A DNA stretch of 30,912 bases from Bacteroidia bacterium (GCA_025999315.1 BNXD01000016.1:1-30912), one strand, 5' to 3'. Counted from the first letter of the stretch, positions 8,322 through 16,202 are shown. The notes: generated by a model from the sequence alone, not told the origin. Program-made: numbers and translations.

Positions 8322-9191
8322 TTACTGTTGCTCGTCGTCGTCGGGCAGATTGTTGAGGATCACATCCTCGAAGCGCAAGCCCTTCTCATACAGACGCATC
8401 GCCCGGCGCGACATGCCCATCGACGAGAATCCGCCGTCGTGGTAGAGGTTCTGCATGGTCACCTTGCGCGTCAGATCCGAGAAGAGCGAGATGACGTATG
8501 CGGCACACTCTTCGGCCGTGGCGTTGCCCAGCGGCGACATTTTACCCGAAAAATCCATCAGATCGCCCAGCCCCAGCACTCCGCTGCCCGCGGTGGTGGG
8601 CGTCGGCGACTGCGATATGGTGTTGATGCGGATATGTTTCTCGCGTCCGTAGATGTAGCCAAAACTGCGCGCGATCGATTCGAGCAACGCCTTGGCGTCG
8701 GCCATGTCGTTGTAGCCGTACAAGGTGCGCTGGGCGGCGATGTAGGAGAGCGCGACGATCGAACCCCAATCGTTCATGGCATCCTTTTTACGGGTTACCT
8801 GTATCATCTTGTGGAACGAGATGGCCGATATGTCGAGCGTCTTCTGCAGGTAGTCGTAGTCCAGATCGTCATAGCGCCGCCCTTTGCGTACGTTGGGCGA
8901 CATGCCGATCGAATGGAGCATAAAATCGAACTTGCCCCCGAAATGCTCCATCGTGCGGTCGACGAGCGTCTCCAGGTCGGCCACCGAGGTGGCGTCGGCA
9001 GCTATGACGGGGGCGTTGCACTTGCCGGCCAACTCGTCGATGGTACCCATGCGGATCGACACCGCCGTGTTGGTCAGCACGATCTGGGCCCCCTCTTCGA
9101 CAGCTTTGAGGGCCGTTTTCCATGCGATGCTCTGGTCGTTGAGAGCCCCGAATATGAGGCCCTTTTTGCCTTTCAATAATCCGTATGCCAT
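8322..9191 (-). CDS. fabI: Enoyl-[acyl-carrier-protein] reductase (NADH)
   Basis: FabI catalyses the last reduction of the type II fatty-acid elongation cycle. The 289-residue product has the Rossmann start GLIFGALNDQSIAW and the catalytic pair in YNDMADAK (Tyr160-x6-Lys167), with Tyr150 in ALSY. The substrate loop region SQSPTPTTAGSGV is close to other Bacteroidales FabI sequences known to me. The ATG at 9191-9189 is chosen; a longer TTG frame to 9221 overlaps the promoter. Closeness to the Bacteroidales form supports the taxonomic reading. The AT-rich leader carries a promoter. Confidence 0.96.
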   Translation of the reverse strand: MAYGLLKGKKGLIFGALNDQSIAWKTALKAVEEGAQIVLTNTAVSIRMGTIDELAGKCNAPVIAADATSVADLETLVDRTMEHFGGKFDFMLHSIGMSPNVRKGRRYDDLDYDYLQKTLDISAISFHKMIQVTRKKDAMNDWGSIVALSYIAAQRTLYGYNDMADAKALLESIARSFGYIYGREKHIRINTISQSPTPTTAGSGVLGLGDLMDFSGKMSPLGNATAEECAAYVISLFSDLTRKVTMQNLYHDGGFSSMGMSRRAMRLYEKGLRFEDVILNNLPDDDEQQ

Positions 9192-9209
9192 AAGGTTGGT
9201 TTTGTCGGA

Positions 9210-9217
9210 CAAAGTTA
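9210..9217 (-). promoter_or_regulatory. fabI promoter, -7 element
   Basis: On the minus strand TAACTTTG matches the Bacteroidetes TAnnTTTG -7 element, 18 bp upstream of the fabI ATG. About 18 nt further upstream there is a partial -33 match (CTTG). The short leader resembles that of carA. The identical octamer occurs upstream of bioB at 13527-13534. Confidence 0.5.
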
Positions 9218-9383
9218 ACACTTATATGATGAAAACAAGAGATTTTTGTTTTCCCACCCTGCGCAGGCCGGTGCGGCGAAGTTTTTTTGATGGTGCAGAC
9301 TTGCTCCCCGGTCGGTTGTTTTCGACCGGGTGGTGTTCGGCCCGGTTTGTGGTCTGATTTTTGCAAATACACTTCGCATACCC

Positions 9384-9541
9384 GTTGTGCATTTTGAAAA
9401 TGTTGGTTTAAAAGCGTTATTTCTGAATTTGAGGTCTTGTTGTCGGCCCGCAGGCGGCGGTGGGCTGCCCTGTTGTTGTGGTCAGACCCGATGCCGTAAG
9501 GCGAGGGCGCACCGGACAGAGAGTTGCAGCCCTCCGCCCAA
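9384..9541 (-). repeat. Truncated copy B of the dispersed intergenic element
   Basis: The copy begins at 9384 with the family end GTTGTGCATTTTGAAAATG, then GTTGGTTTAAAAGCG. It continues with GGCCCGCAGGCGGCGGTGGGC and GATGCCGTAAGGCGAGGGCGC, then GCAGCCCTCCGC, all matching 16030-16160 in reverse. The match stops abruptly at about 9541, where sequence coding for a protein tail begins. The first hairpin and far end are missing, so a deletion or recombination breakpoint lies at 9541. The region 9192-9383 contains the fabI leader and nothing else recognisable. Confidence 0.65.
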
Positions 9542-9889
9542 AAAGCGCAGAGCTATGGCGCGGGCAGCGCCGAGTACGGCAACATCATGCTCGAGATCAT
9601 TTCCAAATGTCTCCCCGACGATCCAACGGCCAACCTAAACGCCGCGGCGGCGATGATCGACAACGGCGAGTATGCCACAGCCAAACGCTACCTCTCCAAA
9701 TACGGCGACACGCCTCAGGTGTGGAACAACATGGGCGCCATTCTGCTGCTCGAGGACGACCCGGACGGCGCTCAGGCTCTGCTCGAGAAGGTCTCGGCGG
9801 CCGGGATCAAAGAGGCCGCCCACAACCTTGACAAGCTGAAGAAAAAACGCGCCGGCGACATCCGCATGAAACGCTATCAGCAGCAGTAG
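9542..9889 (+). pseudogene. C-terminal remnant of a DUF3868/TPR-type outer-membrane-associated gene
   Basis: The open frame starts at an ATG at 9524, but its first residues are encoded by the adjoining repeat. Recognisable protein begins near YGAGSAEYGNIMLEIISK and continues as DPTANLNAAAAMIDNGEY, ATAKRYLSKYGDTPQVWNN and PDGAQALLEKVSAAG. This is a TPR-like helical tail ending KKKRAGDIRMKRYQQQ. I associate this pattern with the tail of DUF3868/OmpA-like proteins in Bacteroidales fimbrial loci, by memory rather than by search. No signal peptide or N-terminal domain exists, so it is most likely a dead fragment left by a deletion at the repeat. Confidence 0.5.
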
Positions 9890-10052
9890 TATCCTTCAGG
9901 CTGAAGCGGGTTGTGCGAGGCTGCGGCCGACGCAGGGCTGCCTCAGGGTCTTACAGCCCGGGCTGGCTGGCAAAAGCCGCTGGCCGTCATGTTTTCTGCA
10001 TGGGCAGAGAACAGCGGTCAACCCTCTCTGCCGTGATGCCTGCGCCCCCCTG

Positions 10053-10565
10053 TCAGCGGCTCTCGCTGTCGAGGATCGCCTCTTTGACCTTCACACCCCA
10101 ACGAAACCCGCCCATGGAGCCATCGCTGCGCACAACGCGATGACAGGGAACGAGATAGCTTATGTTGTTGCGTCCTACGGCCGTAGCCACCGCGCGGACG
10201 GCCGACGGCATCCCTACCCTGCCGGCGAGCTCGCTGTAGGATATGCGCTCGCCGCGGGGTATCTCCAGCAGCGCCTGCCACACCTTCACCTGAAAAGGCG
10301 TCCCGGCGACCGACAGATCGAACTCTCCCTCGTCGGCAAAGATCCTCGCGGCCAACTCTCCGGCCCGGCGATCGTCGCGCACAAGCGCGCCGCCCTTCCA
10401 AAAAGCGCATAGCTCGTCCTGAGCCTGCCCAAAGGCATCGAAGCTGAGCCAGATGATCTCTTCGCGCGGCGTAAAAGCCACTATTGCCGCCCCGAACGGG
10501 CTCTGCACCACGCCCCACAGGGCTTCGGGTCGCTGCCTCGGCAGCTGTTTCAACTTAACGGTCAT
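10053..10565 (-). CDS. ogt: Methylated-DNA--[protein]-cysteine S-methyltransferase
   Basis: This 170-residue suicide DNA-repair protein transfers the alkyl group from O6-methylguanine to its own cysteine. The acceptor is Cys141 in NNISYLVPCHRVV, the canonical PCHRV motif. It is preceded by TPFQVKVWQALLEIPRGE and a helix-turn-helix (SYSELAGRVGMPSAVRAVATAVGRN with the arginine finger), and followed by GGFRWGVKVKEAIL. The short N-terminal domain (residues 1-85) is poorly conserved, as is usual. No Ada regulatory domain is present, so it is a free-standing Ogt/AGT. It appears to be a single gene, with no partner on the same strand. Confidence 0.93.
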   Translation of the reverse strand: MTVKLKQLPRQRPEALWGVVQSPFGAAIVAFTPREEIIWLSFDAFGQAQDELCAFWKGGALVRDDRRAGELAARIFADEGEFDLSVAGTPFQVKVWQALLEIPRGERISYSELAGRVGMPSAVRAVATAVGRNNISYLVPCHRVVRSDGSMGGFRWGVKVKEAILDSESR

Positions 10566-10744
10566 AGAATTTGGTTGAATTTTATTCCGGAAAATATGAG
10601 TGATTTTTCGATGAGAGTAAACTCAAAGCCGAACACAAGGTCGAAGTTAGCGAATTTTCGCCTGAAAACCATATTTTCATAAGAGTCCTTTTTACTTTCG
10701 CACAGCAAAAGACTCCAACTCATAATTTATAACTCATAACTTCT

Positions 10745-12346
10745 ATGTCTTCTCATCTCGTCCTTCCCCTTACCGGCCTTGCGGCCATGCAGGCGCTGTC
10801 CATGCAGGGCGCCCGGCAACCCGCCAAACAGTCCGACGCGCCCGAGCGGCAGGCACGCATGAACGTGCTTTTCATAGCCGTCGACGATCTGAAGCCCGAC
10901 GTGGGAGCTTACGGCGACCCTTACGCCGTAACCCCCAATCTGGACCGCATCGCCCGCGAAGGGTTCACCTTTCGCAACTGCTATGTGCAACAGGCCGTCA
11001 GCGGCCCCACCCGGGCCAGCCTGCTCACCGGCATGCGCCCCGACAAAACAAAGGTGTGGGACCTGCAGACCAACTTCCGCCAGGTCAACCCTGCCGCCGT
11101 GTCGCTGCCCCAGCACCTGAAAGCGAACGGCTACCTGACCGTGGCGCGCGGCAAGATATTCCACATGGCCAGCATCGGCCCGGGCCATGACGCTCCGTCG
11201 TGGAGCCTTCCCTACGTGCCCGTCAGCGCCCCGACATACGCTCTGGCGCCCAAGGGCAGCCGCCCGGCCACCGAGTGCGCCGATGTGCCCGACACTGCCT
11301 ACTTCGACGGTCGTCTGGCCGGGGAGGGCATCAAAGTGCTGCAGAAGGCCGCCGCGTCGGGCCAGCCGTTCTTTGCCGCCATCGGTTTTCTCAAACCCCA
11401 CCTGCCCTTCGTGTCGCCCAAAAAGTACTGGGACCTCTACGACCGCAGCAAGTTCTCGCTGGCGCAGTTCCGGCACAAGGCGGAGGGCAGCCCCGATGTG
11501 GCCTACCACGCCTCGGGCGAGCTGAAGGGTTACTCCGACATCCCGGCCTTCGACAGCTTCTCGTCCGACGATAAGCGCTACCTCGACGCCGACCGGCAGC
11601 GTGAGTTGATCCACGGCAACTACGCCGCCATATCCTACACCGACGCCAATATAGGCAAGCTGCTCGACGAGCTCGACCGCCTCCACCTGGCCGACAACAC
11701 GATCGTCATCGTCTGGGGCGACCACGGCTGGCACCTGGGCGACCACGGCATGTGGGGCAAACAGACCAACTTCGAGAACGCCACCCACGCCTGCATGCTC
11801 ATGCGCGTGCCGGGTCTGGGCAAAGGCGTGCAACCCGCCTCGCTGTGCGAGTACGTCGACGTTTTCCCCACGTTGTGCGAGTTGACCGCCACCCCCACGC
11901 CCGCGTGGCTCGACGGGGTGAGCCTCGTTCCGGCGATGAAAAACCCCAAAGCGTCGGTGCGCGACTACGCCTTCTCGCAATATCCGCGTCCGGGCGGGGT
12001 GATGGGCTACACGATCCGCACCGCCCGCTACCGCTACACCGAGTGGCTCCCGGGAGGCTACACCGCCGAGAAACCTTACGTTAAGGGCAAAAATGTCGGA
12101 TGCGAGCTATATGATTATCAGCAGGATCCGCTCGAGACACGCAACCTGGTGGGCAACAAAACGTATGCCCAGGCGCAGAAGATGATGGAAGAGCTCTTCG
12201 TCAAGGCCATGGAACGCGAACACTCTCAATATGAAGCCTATTCGGCGCGCGCCGACTGGCAGAAACGCATCTCCACCGGGATCAGCGAAGCCTCCAAAGC
12301 CCGTCGTGCCGAAGCGGCGCGCAAAGTCAGAGAGAGCCAGCAGTAA
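10745..12346 (+). CDS. Exported serine-type sulfatase (iduronate-2-sulfatase-like)
   Basis: This 533-residue alkaline-phosphatase-fold sulfatase removes sulfate esters from glycans or other substrates. The N-terminus (MSSHLVLPLTGLAAMQALS) is a short signal-peptide-like hydrophobic stretch. Metal residues lie in FIAVDDLKPD (Asp47, Asp48) and near residues 323-340 in VWGDHGWHLGDHGMWGKQ. The formylglycine site is SGPTRASLLTG (Ser86), so it is a serine-type enzyme that needs an anaerobic radical SAM sulfatase maturase (anSME), not a SUMF1-type FGE. Overall layout is like iduronate-2-sulfatase-like members. The C-terminal tail from about 495 is a charged helix. A possible weak promoter element TACTTTCG lies at 10693-10700. 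The substrate is unknown. Confidence 0.93.
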   Translation: MSSHLVLPLTGLAAMQALSMQGARQPAKQSDAPERQARMNVLFIAVDDLKPDVGAYGDPYAVTPNLDRIAREGFTFRNCYVQQAVSGPTRASLLTGMRPDKTKVWDLQTNFRQVNPAAVSLPQHLKANGYLTVARGKIFHMASIGPGHDAPSWSLPYVPVSAPTYALAPKGSRPATECADVPDTAYFDGRLAGEGIKVLQKAAASGQPFFAAIGFLKPHLPFVSPKKYWDLYDRSKFSLAQFRHKAEGSPDVAYHASGELKGYSDIPAFDSFSSDDKRYLDADRQRELIHGNYAAISYTDANIGKLLDELDRLHLADNTIVIVWGDHGWHLGDHGMWGKQTNFENATHACMLMRVPGLGKGVQPASLCEYVDVFPTLCELTATPTPAWLDGVSLVPAMKNPKASVRDYAFSQYPRPGGVMGYTIRTARYRYTEWLPGGYTAEKPYVKGKNVGCELYDYQQDPLETRNLVGNKTYAQAQKMMEELFVKAMEREHSQYEAYSARADWQKRISTGISEASKARRAEAARKVRESQQ

Positions 12347-12371
12347 CCTTCGCCGGGCCAGATAAAACGAG

Positions 12372-12419
12372 CAAATAGCCGTGGGCGGTTCCAATTAAGG
12401 AACCGTCCACGGCTATTTG
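12372..12419. terminator. Bidirectional terminator between sulfatase and bioB
   Basis: A 21-bp stem, CAAATAGCCGTGGGCGGTTCC against GGAACCGTCCACGGCTATTTG with a single G-U pair, has a 6-nt AATTAA loop. It lies 26 bp after the sulfatase stop and about 110 bp after the bioB stop on the opposite strand, so it can serve both convergent genes. T-rich tails are short. Confidence 0.8.
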
Positions 12420-12531
12420 TTGTAAAAGTTTTGTTTAAACGATCCCGTCCGCAACAATTTTGACAACCATGCCGACAAAAACGGCAAGGCAACCGATGTT
12501 CAAGCCGGGAACAGGAAAATTTAGACCAACC

Positions 12532-13506
12532 CTAAAACGCCTCGTCGGCAAGGCTGTAGCCCGCGCTTCGGAACAGAGAGTAGTCCCGGTCGATGTCGGT
12601 GCCGGCGGTGGTCAGCAGGCCGCCCACGATGGAGGCGTTCAGACCGGCGCCGAGGGCCCGGCGTTGCAGCTCGAGCGACATGTTTACCCGCCCACCGGCA
12701 AAACGCAGGAACGAGTCGGGCAGGATGAACCGAAACACGGCTATGGTGGTCAGTATCTCCTCATCGCTCAGCGGCGGAACGTCCTGCAGGGGCGTCCCCT
12801 TGACGGGGTTCAGGACGTTGATCGGGGTCGATTTGACCCCCAGGGCCCGCAGCTCCATGGCCAGCTCGATGCGGTGCTCCATCCCCTCGCCCATGCCGAT
12901 GATCCCCCCCGAACAGAGCTCCATGCCCATCTCTTTGGCCATTGTCAGGGTGCGTTTCTTCTCCTCGACAGTGTGCGTGGAGCACAGCGACGAGAAAAAG
13001 GACGGGGCGGTCTCCAGGTTGCACTCGTAACGTGTAACGCCCGCGTCTTTAAGCATCTGCATCTCTTCGCGCCCGACGAGGCCCATCGATGCGCACAACT
13101 TGAGGCCCGTCTGCTCGCGCACCTGACGGTAGGCCTTGCAGAACTCCTCCATCTGGGCCCGATCGACCCGGCGTCCGCTGGTGACCATGCAGAAACGCCT
13201 GACTCCCTTGTCGGCATTGGTCCGGGCCATCGCCACGATCTCGTCGGCCGCCTTCATGCTGTATGTCTCGATCCCCGTACGGTGAAAGGCCGACTGTGCG
13301 CACCATTTGCAATCTTCGCTGCAGCGTCCCGAGCGGGCGTTGACGATCGAACAGGTGTCGAATTCGGTGCGGCAGAAGTGTTTGCGTATCTGGTCGGCGG
13401 CAGCGTAAAGCTCCTCCCTTCGGTCGGTGGCGGAGAGTTGCAGCGCCTCGTCGAAAGCGATCGGCTGGCCGCCGCTGAGGATGCGTTCTTTTAGCGTTCG
13501 GATCAT
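12532..13506 (-). CDS. bioB: Biotin synthase
   Basis: BioB is a radical SAM enzyme that inserts sulfur into dethiobiotin. The 324-residue product has the CX3CX2C cluster site in GRCSEDCKWCAQS (Cys62, Cys66, Cys69). The [2Fe-2S] ligand regions follow in VTSGRR, YECNLET and INVLNPVKGTPL, with the C-terminal FRFILPDSFLRFAGGR. All hallmark BioB blocks are present and the length is normal. The ATG at 13506-13504 is chosen over a longer frame to 13539 that would overlap the TAACTTTG -7 element. No other bio genes are adjacent, so it is a lone biotin gene here. Repeat element F begins about 52 bp upstream. Confidence 0.96.
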   Translation of the reverse strand: MIRTLKERILSGGQPIAFDEALQLSATDRREELYAAADQIRKHFCRTEFDTCSIVNARSGRCSEDCKWCAQSAFHRTGIETYSMKAADEIVAMARTNADKGVRRFCMVTSGRRVDRAQMEEFCKAYRQVREQTGLKLCASMGLVGREEMQMLKDAGVTRYECNLETAPSFFSSLCSTHTVEEKKRTLTMAKEMGMELCSGGIIGMGEGMEHRIELAMELRALGVKSTPINVLNPVKGTPLQDVPPLSDEEILTTIAVFRFILPDSFLRFAGGRVNMSLELQRRALGAGLNASIVGGLLTTAGTDIDRDYSLFRSAGYSLADEAF

Positions 13507-13526
13507 TTTCTTTTGAATTTTCCGAG

Positions 13527-13534
13527 CAAAGTTA
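13527..13534 (-). promoter_or_regulatory. bioB promoter, -7 element
   Basis: TAACTTTG on the minus strand matches TAnnTTTG and lies 20 bp upstream of the bioB start. No convincing TTTG -33 element is found at the usual distance; that position falls at the edge of repeat element F. The absence may mean that element insertion replaced the original -33 region. Confidence 0.4.
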
Positions 13535-13557
13535 GGCAAATTATCAGAATAAGCCCC

Positions 13558-13943
13558 GTTGTGTATTTAAAAGGTTGGTTTTTATTCATCACAAAATGTT
13601 TCTGGTTTTGCCTTATCTCCAATCGCCCCGCAGGGGCGAAGTAACCCCGGCATTGAGCGAGGGGCGGTTCAAAAATTGCCGCAGGTCCGAACGAGGGGCG
13701 ACGCCACTTGTTTGACGACGTTAGGCCCCTTAAGGGGCCTAAAAGGAGGAGGTTTGGCGTCGCAGCGAGGACCAAGGCAATTTAGCCCCTCGCTCACCGC
13801 CGGGCGGTTTTTGGTTACTTTTTGGCGGCAAAAAGTAACAAACGCCCAGCGCAGCGGCTGAACTCACCTGAAACAACGCAAAAACAAACGGTCTATTCCG
13901 TAACGATTTGACTATTTTTAACCAACCCCTTTAATTACTCAAC
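13558..13943. repeat. Intergenic element F (same ends, different hairpin core)
   Basis: The ends are inverted: GTTGTGTATTTAAAAGGTTGGTT at 13558-13580 and AACCAACCCCTTTAATTACTCAAC at 13920-13943. Inside lie a small CGCCCC/GGGGCG hairpin (13624-13638), a long imperfect hairpin of about 140 nt at 13655-13795 (GAGCGAGGGGC against GCCCCTCGCTC, TTGCC/GGCAA, CGACGCCA/TGGCGTCG) and a perfect GTTACTTTTT/AAAAAGTAAC stem at 13814-13839. The right 115 bp closely matches 23271-23387. The right end supplies the last codons and stop of the DUF2459 gene. Confidence 0.7.
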
Positions 13944-14626
13944 GGATATTTCAAAAATATTCCCTTGTCGAAGACGGTCCACAGACAGCGACGCTGGCCA
14001 CAGGCAGCCAAGGCGCTGTTGGCCCACGTGTTGCAGGTGTAGAAGAGATTGTATCGGCCGCGGGCTTCATAAAAGGCATCGGTCGTGCCGTAGACCGCAT
14101 CGGTGGGGATGAGAATGAAACGGCCGTCTGCTCTGCGACGAAAACGTCCCTCGATGAAACGGCACAGACGGGCATACTGCTCGCAGCTTATCTCGATGCG
14201 TCGGCACGAGGCATCCTCGCGCATATATTTATAATAGGTGGCATGCATGGCCGTGGAGTTCAACCAGAACGTCGCGCGGAAAGCGAGCCCCGGGGTAAGA
14301 TCGTCCCAGGTGGGCATGTCGAGAAAGAAACCCTTGTCGCCCCAGCCGAGCCCCACATAACCGTACACCGTGTCGGGCGAGAGGATATTCTCCAGCGGCA
14401 ACATCAGAGTCCAGTCCATCTGAGAGTTGCGCACCGGGACGACGATGTCGGTGTGGGCGCCGTTGGTCGTGATATAGATCGCCACCTGTTTGGGCGCATC
14501 TTTCTCGGCCGGCACGGCGATGCGCGACATGGACCACGCTGCGCCGAAATAGAGCAACGCGAAACCAGCCACACCCGCCAAGAACCGACCAACCGTGCGA
14601 AGTATGCAGACCCCGATTTTTTTCAT
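13931..14626 (-). CDS. DUF2459 / TIGR02117-family membrane-anchored protein
   Basis: This 231-residue protein has an N-terminal membrane anchor or signal (VGRFLAGVAGFALLYFGAAW). A conserved domain follows with TTNGAHTDIVVPV at about 54-66, GLGWGDKGFF near 93-102 and CNTWANSALAACG near 200-212. The NGxHTD plus CNTWxxxxL pattern is characteristic of the DUF2459 (TIGR02117) family, whose biochemical function is not established. The conserved Cys and His suggest a papain-like or NlpC/P60-like fold, but that is an inference. The final residues and stop fall within the end of repeat element F, so the native C-terminus may have been altered by a few residues. It is divergent from perR across 76 bp. 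Confidence 0.85.
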   Translation of the reverse strand: MKKIGVCILRTVGRFLAGVAGFALLYFGAAWSMSRIAVPAEKDAPKQVAIYITTNGAHTDIVVPVRNSQMDWTLMLPLENILSPDTVYGYVGLGWGDKGFFLDMPTWDDLTPGLAFRATFWLNSTAMHATYYKYMREDASCRRIEISCEQYARLCRFIEGRFRRRADGRFILIPTDAVYGTTDAFYEARGRYNLFYTCNTWANSALAACGQRRCLWTVFDKGIFLKYPLSN

Positions 14627-14652
14627 TGGCAGACAAAAATAACTAAAATAAT

Positions 14653-14683
14653 TTTGAAATCTGAAAAAAAGATCATATTTTTG
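14653..14683 (+). promoter_or_regulatory. perR-rubrerythrin promoter
   Basis: TTTG at 14653-14656, a 19-nt spacer and TATTTTTG at 14676-14683 give a full match to the Bacteroidetes consensus. The start of transcription would be near 14690, about a dozen bases before the perR ATG, which places the PerR box within the transcribed start region. Confidence 0.7.
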
Positions 14684-14697
14684 TATAGAATATAAAA

Positions 14698-14712
14698 TTA
14701 TAATGAATATAA
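14698..14712. promoter_or_regulatory. Candidate PerR box over the perR start codon
   Basis: TTATAATGAATATAA matches the classic Per box TTATAATnATTATAA at 13 of 14 defined positions. It covers the ATG at 14703-14705 and lies about 15 bp after the -7 element, a place where a bound repressor would block transcription. It implies negative autoregulation relieved by peroxide. The region is AT-rich, so chance resemblance is not excluded. Confidence 0.55.
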
Positions 14713-15122
14713 ATCAAAATAGTGCAGAATTTCTCCTCTCTTTCGGCATCCGTCCTTCGATGCAGAGGATTGCCATCATGGACTATATGATGGCCAATCG
14801 CACCCATCCCGGGGTGGAGGAGATTTTCGCTGCGCTATCGCCCTCGATGCCGACCCTGTCGAGAATGACGGTCTACAACACGCTCAATCTGCTTTCCGAC
14901 GCCGGGGCGATCCTCTCGCTGGAGATCGACCGTACGGCCCGCCATTTCGACGCCGACACCTCGCCGCACGGCCATTTCATCTGCAGCCGGTGCGGGCATA
15001 TCGACGATCTTCCGCTCCCGCCCTCTCTTGAGGCCGGAGAGCAGATGCCCGGCGGTCATCTGGTGCAGAGCGTCCAGCTTGCTTACAGGGGAGTGTGCAA
15101 AAATTGTCTCAAAGATCAATAA
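14703..15122 (+). CDS. perR: PerR-type Fur-family peroxide-sensing repressor
   Basis: The 139-residue protein has a Fur-family winged helix ([20 protein letters not shown], about 49-68) and metal sites. The regulatory-site ligands line up as His35 ([10 protein letters not shown]), Asp83 (ARHFDAD), His89, His91 (PHGHFIC) and Asp101 or Asp102. Asp rather than Glu at position 83 is the feature that separates PerR from Fur. Structural zinc is likely bound by Cys94, Cys97, Cys132 and Cys135 (CSRC and CKNC). It lies 26 bp upstream of the rubrerythrin gene, the expected target. The assignment as PerR rests on these residues and context. Confidence 0.88.
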   Translation: MNINQNSAEFLLSFGIRPSMQRIAIMDYMMANRTHPGVEEIFAALSPSMPTLSRMTVYNTLNLLSDAGAILSLEIDRTARHFDADTSPHGHFICSRCGHIDDLPLPPSLEAGEQMPGGHLVQSVQLAYRGVCKNCLKDQ

Positions 15123-15148
15123 ACCTTTCAACCAAAAAATCAAAAAAA

Positions 15149-15697
15149 ATGAAAAAGTTCAGATGTTCAGTATGTGGTTATACCCACACAGGAGAGAATG
15201 CACCCGACAAATGTCCCCAGTGCAGCGCTCCGGCTGCCAAATTTGCCGAAGCCGTCGAGACGGAGGGTCGTTTGCAGTTTGTCGACGAGCACGTTATAGG
15301 CGTCGCCCGAGGAGTCGATGCCACGGTGATCGAGGGGCTGAAGGCTCACTTCACCGGCGAGTGCACCGAGGTGGGGATGTATCTGGCCATGTCGCGCCAG
15401 GCCGACCGCGAGGGTTATCCCGAGATTGCCGAGGCTTTCCGCCGCTACGCCTTCGAGGAGGCCGATCACGCCTCGCGTTTCTGCGAGATGCTCGGCGAGA
15501 TGGTGTGGGACACCAAGACCAACCTCAAGGCGCGCATGGAGGCCGAGGCCGGGGCGTGCGAAGACAAAAAACGCATCGCCACGCTCGCCAAACAGCTCAA
15601 CCTGGACGCGATACACGACTCGGTGCACGAGATGTGCAAAGATGAGGCGCGCCACGGCCGGGGCTTCGAGGGGCTCTACAGCAGATATTTCAACTGA
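15149..15697 (+). CDS. Reverse rubrerythrin (N-terminal rubredoxin, C-terminal ferritin-like)
   Basis: This 182-residue peroxide-scavenging protein of anaerobes reduces H2O2 at a non-haem diiron site. The rubredoxin centre is at the N-terminus, with CSVC (Cys6, Cys9) and CPQC (Cys22, Cys25). The ferritin-like four-helix domain follows, with carboxylate/His motifs at [21 protein letters not shown] and [10 protein letters not shown]. In classical rubrerythrin the rubredoxin domain is C-terminal, so this is the reversed arrangement. The ATG at 15149 is preferred because it begins the rubredoxin fold; an in-frame start at 15095 would lie inside perR. It is co-transcribed with perR and followed by a terminator. 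Confidence 0.93.
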   Translation: MKKFRCSVCGYTHTGENAPDKCPQCSAPAAKFAEAVETEGRLQFVDEHVIGVARGVDATVIEGLKAHFTGECTEVGMYLAMSRQADREGYPEIAEAFRRYAFEEADHASRFCEMLGEMVWDTKTNLKARMEAEAGACEDKKRIATLAKQLNLDAIHDSVHEMCKDEARHGRGFEGLYSRYFN

Positions 15698-15717
15698 TAA
15701 AGTCTCTGCTTGTCGAC

Positions 15718-15747
15718 AAGGCTGCCGCAAAAATTTGCGGCAGCCTT
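15718..15747 (+). terminator. Terminator of the perR-rubrerythrin operon
   Basis: A perfect 14-bp stem AAGGCTGCCGCAAA/TTTGCGGCAGCCTT with a 2-nt loop is followed by CGTTTATT. It lies 20 bp after the rubrerythrin stop. Confidence 0.75.
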
Positions 15748-15812
15748 CGTTTATTGCGGACCATATTACGGGTCGTCCCGAAAGTTTTGGCTATATTTGC
15801 ATATTAAAACCA

Positions 15813-16181
15813 GTTGCACAATATGGTTGGTTAAAAAGCGTCATTTCTGAGTTTGTCGAGATGTTTTGTTAGGGTGTAGACCTTAAAGTTTAGTTCATGA
15901 TTCAATGTACACTGAGACCGCTGCGCGCGGGGCGGCCTCAGTAGACCTTTGACAATGGCTAAATTTAAGGTCTATGGTAAAACATTGCCTTTGCGGCTCG
16001 CAGAGCCGCGCAGCCCGTAGCCGCCCCACGCGGAGGGCTGCCACCCTTTGTTTTGTGCGCCCTCGCCTGACGGCATCGGGATCAATGTCCACAAGGCAGC
16101 CTCCGCCGCCTGCGGGCCGCTTTGACCGAGCCAACTCTTCGCTCGAGATGGCTATTTTAACCAACCTTTTATCTGCCCAAC
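15813..16181 (+). repeat. Intergenic element C, full-length copy with hairpin core
   Basis: The ends are GTTGCACAATATGGTTGGTTAAAA (15813-15836) and the inverse of GTTGGGCAGATAAAAGGTTGGTTAAAA (16155-16181). The core reads TTAAGGTCTATGGTAAAACA, then hairpin 1 GCGGCTC-GCA-GAGCCGC (15993-16009). Hairpin 2 is GCAGCCC...GGGCTGC (16010-16041) with a nested CCGC/GCGG, followed by GGCATCGGGATCAATGTCC and a third imperfect stem GGCAGCC...GGCCGC. Over about 240 bp it is nearly identical to the inverse of 22729-22965. Short frames through it are not conserved between copies, so it is treated as non-coding. The rest of the 15698-16202 gap holds only the terminator. Confidence 0.8.
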
Positions 16182-16202
16182 AAGTTTAAAAACCACAAAG
16201 AT

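Noticed and set aside
13558..13943. Element F as a complete insertion sequence
   Set aside because: At 386 bp it has no transposase frame; only end symmetry supports mobility, so it is listed as a repeat.
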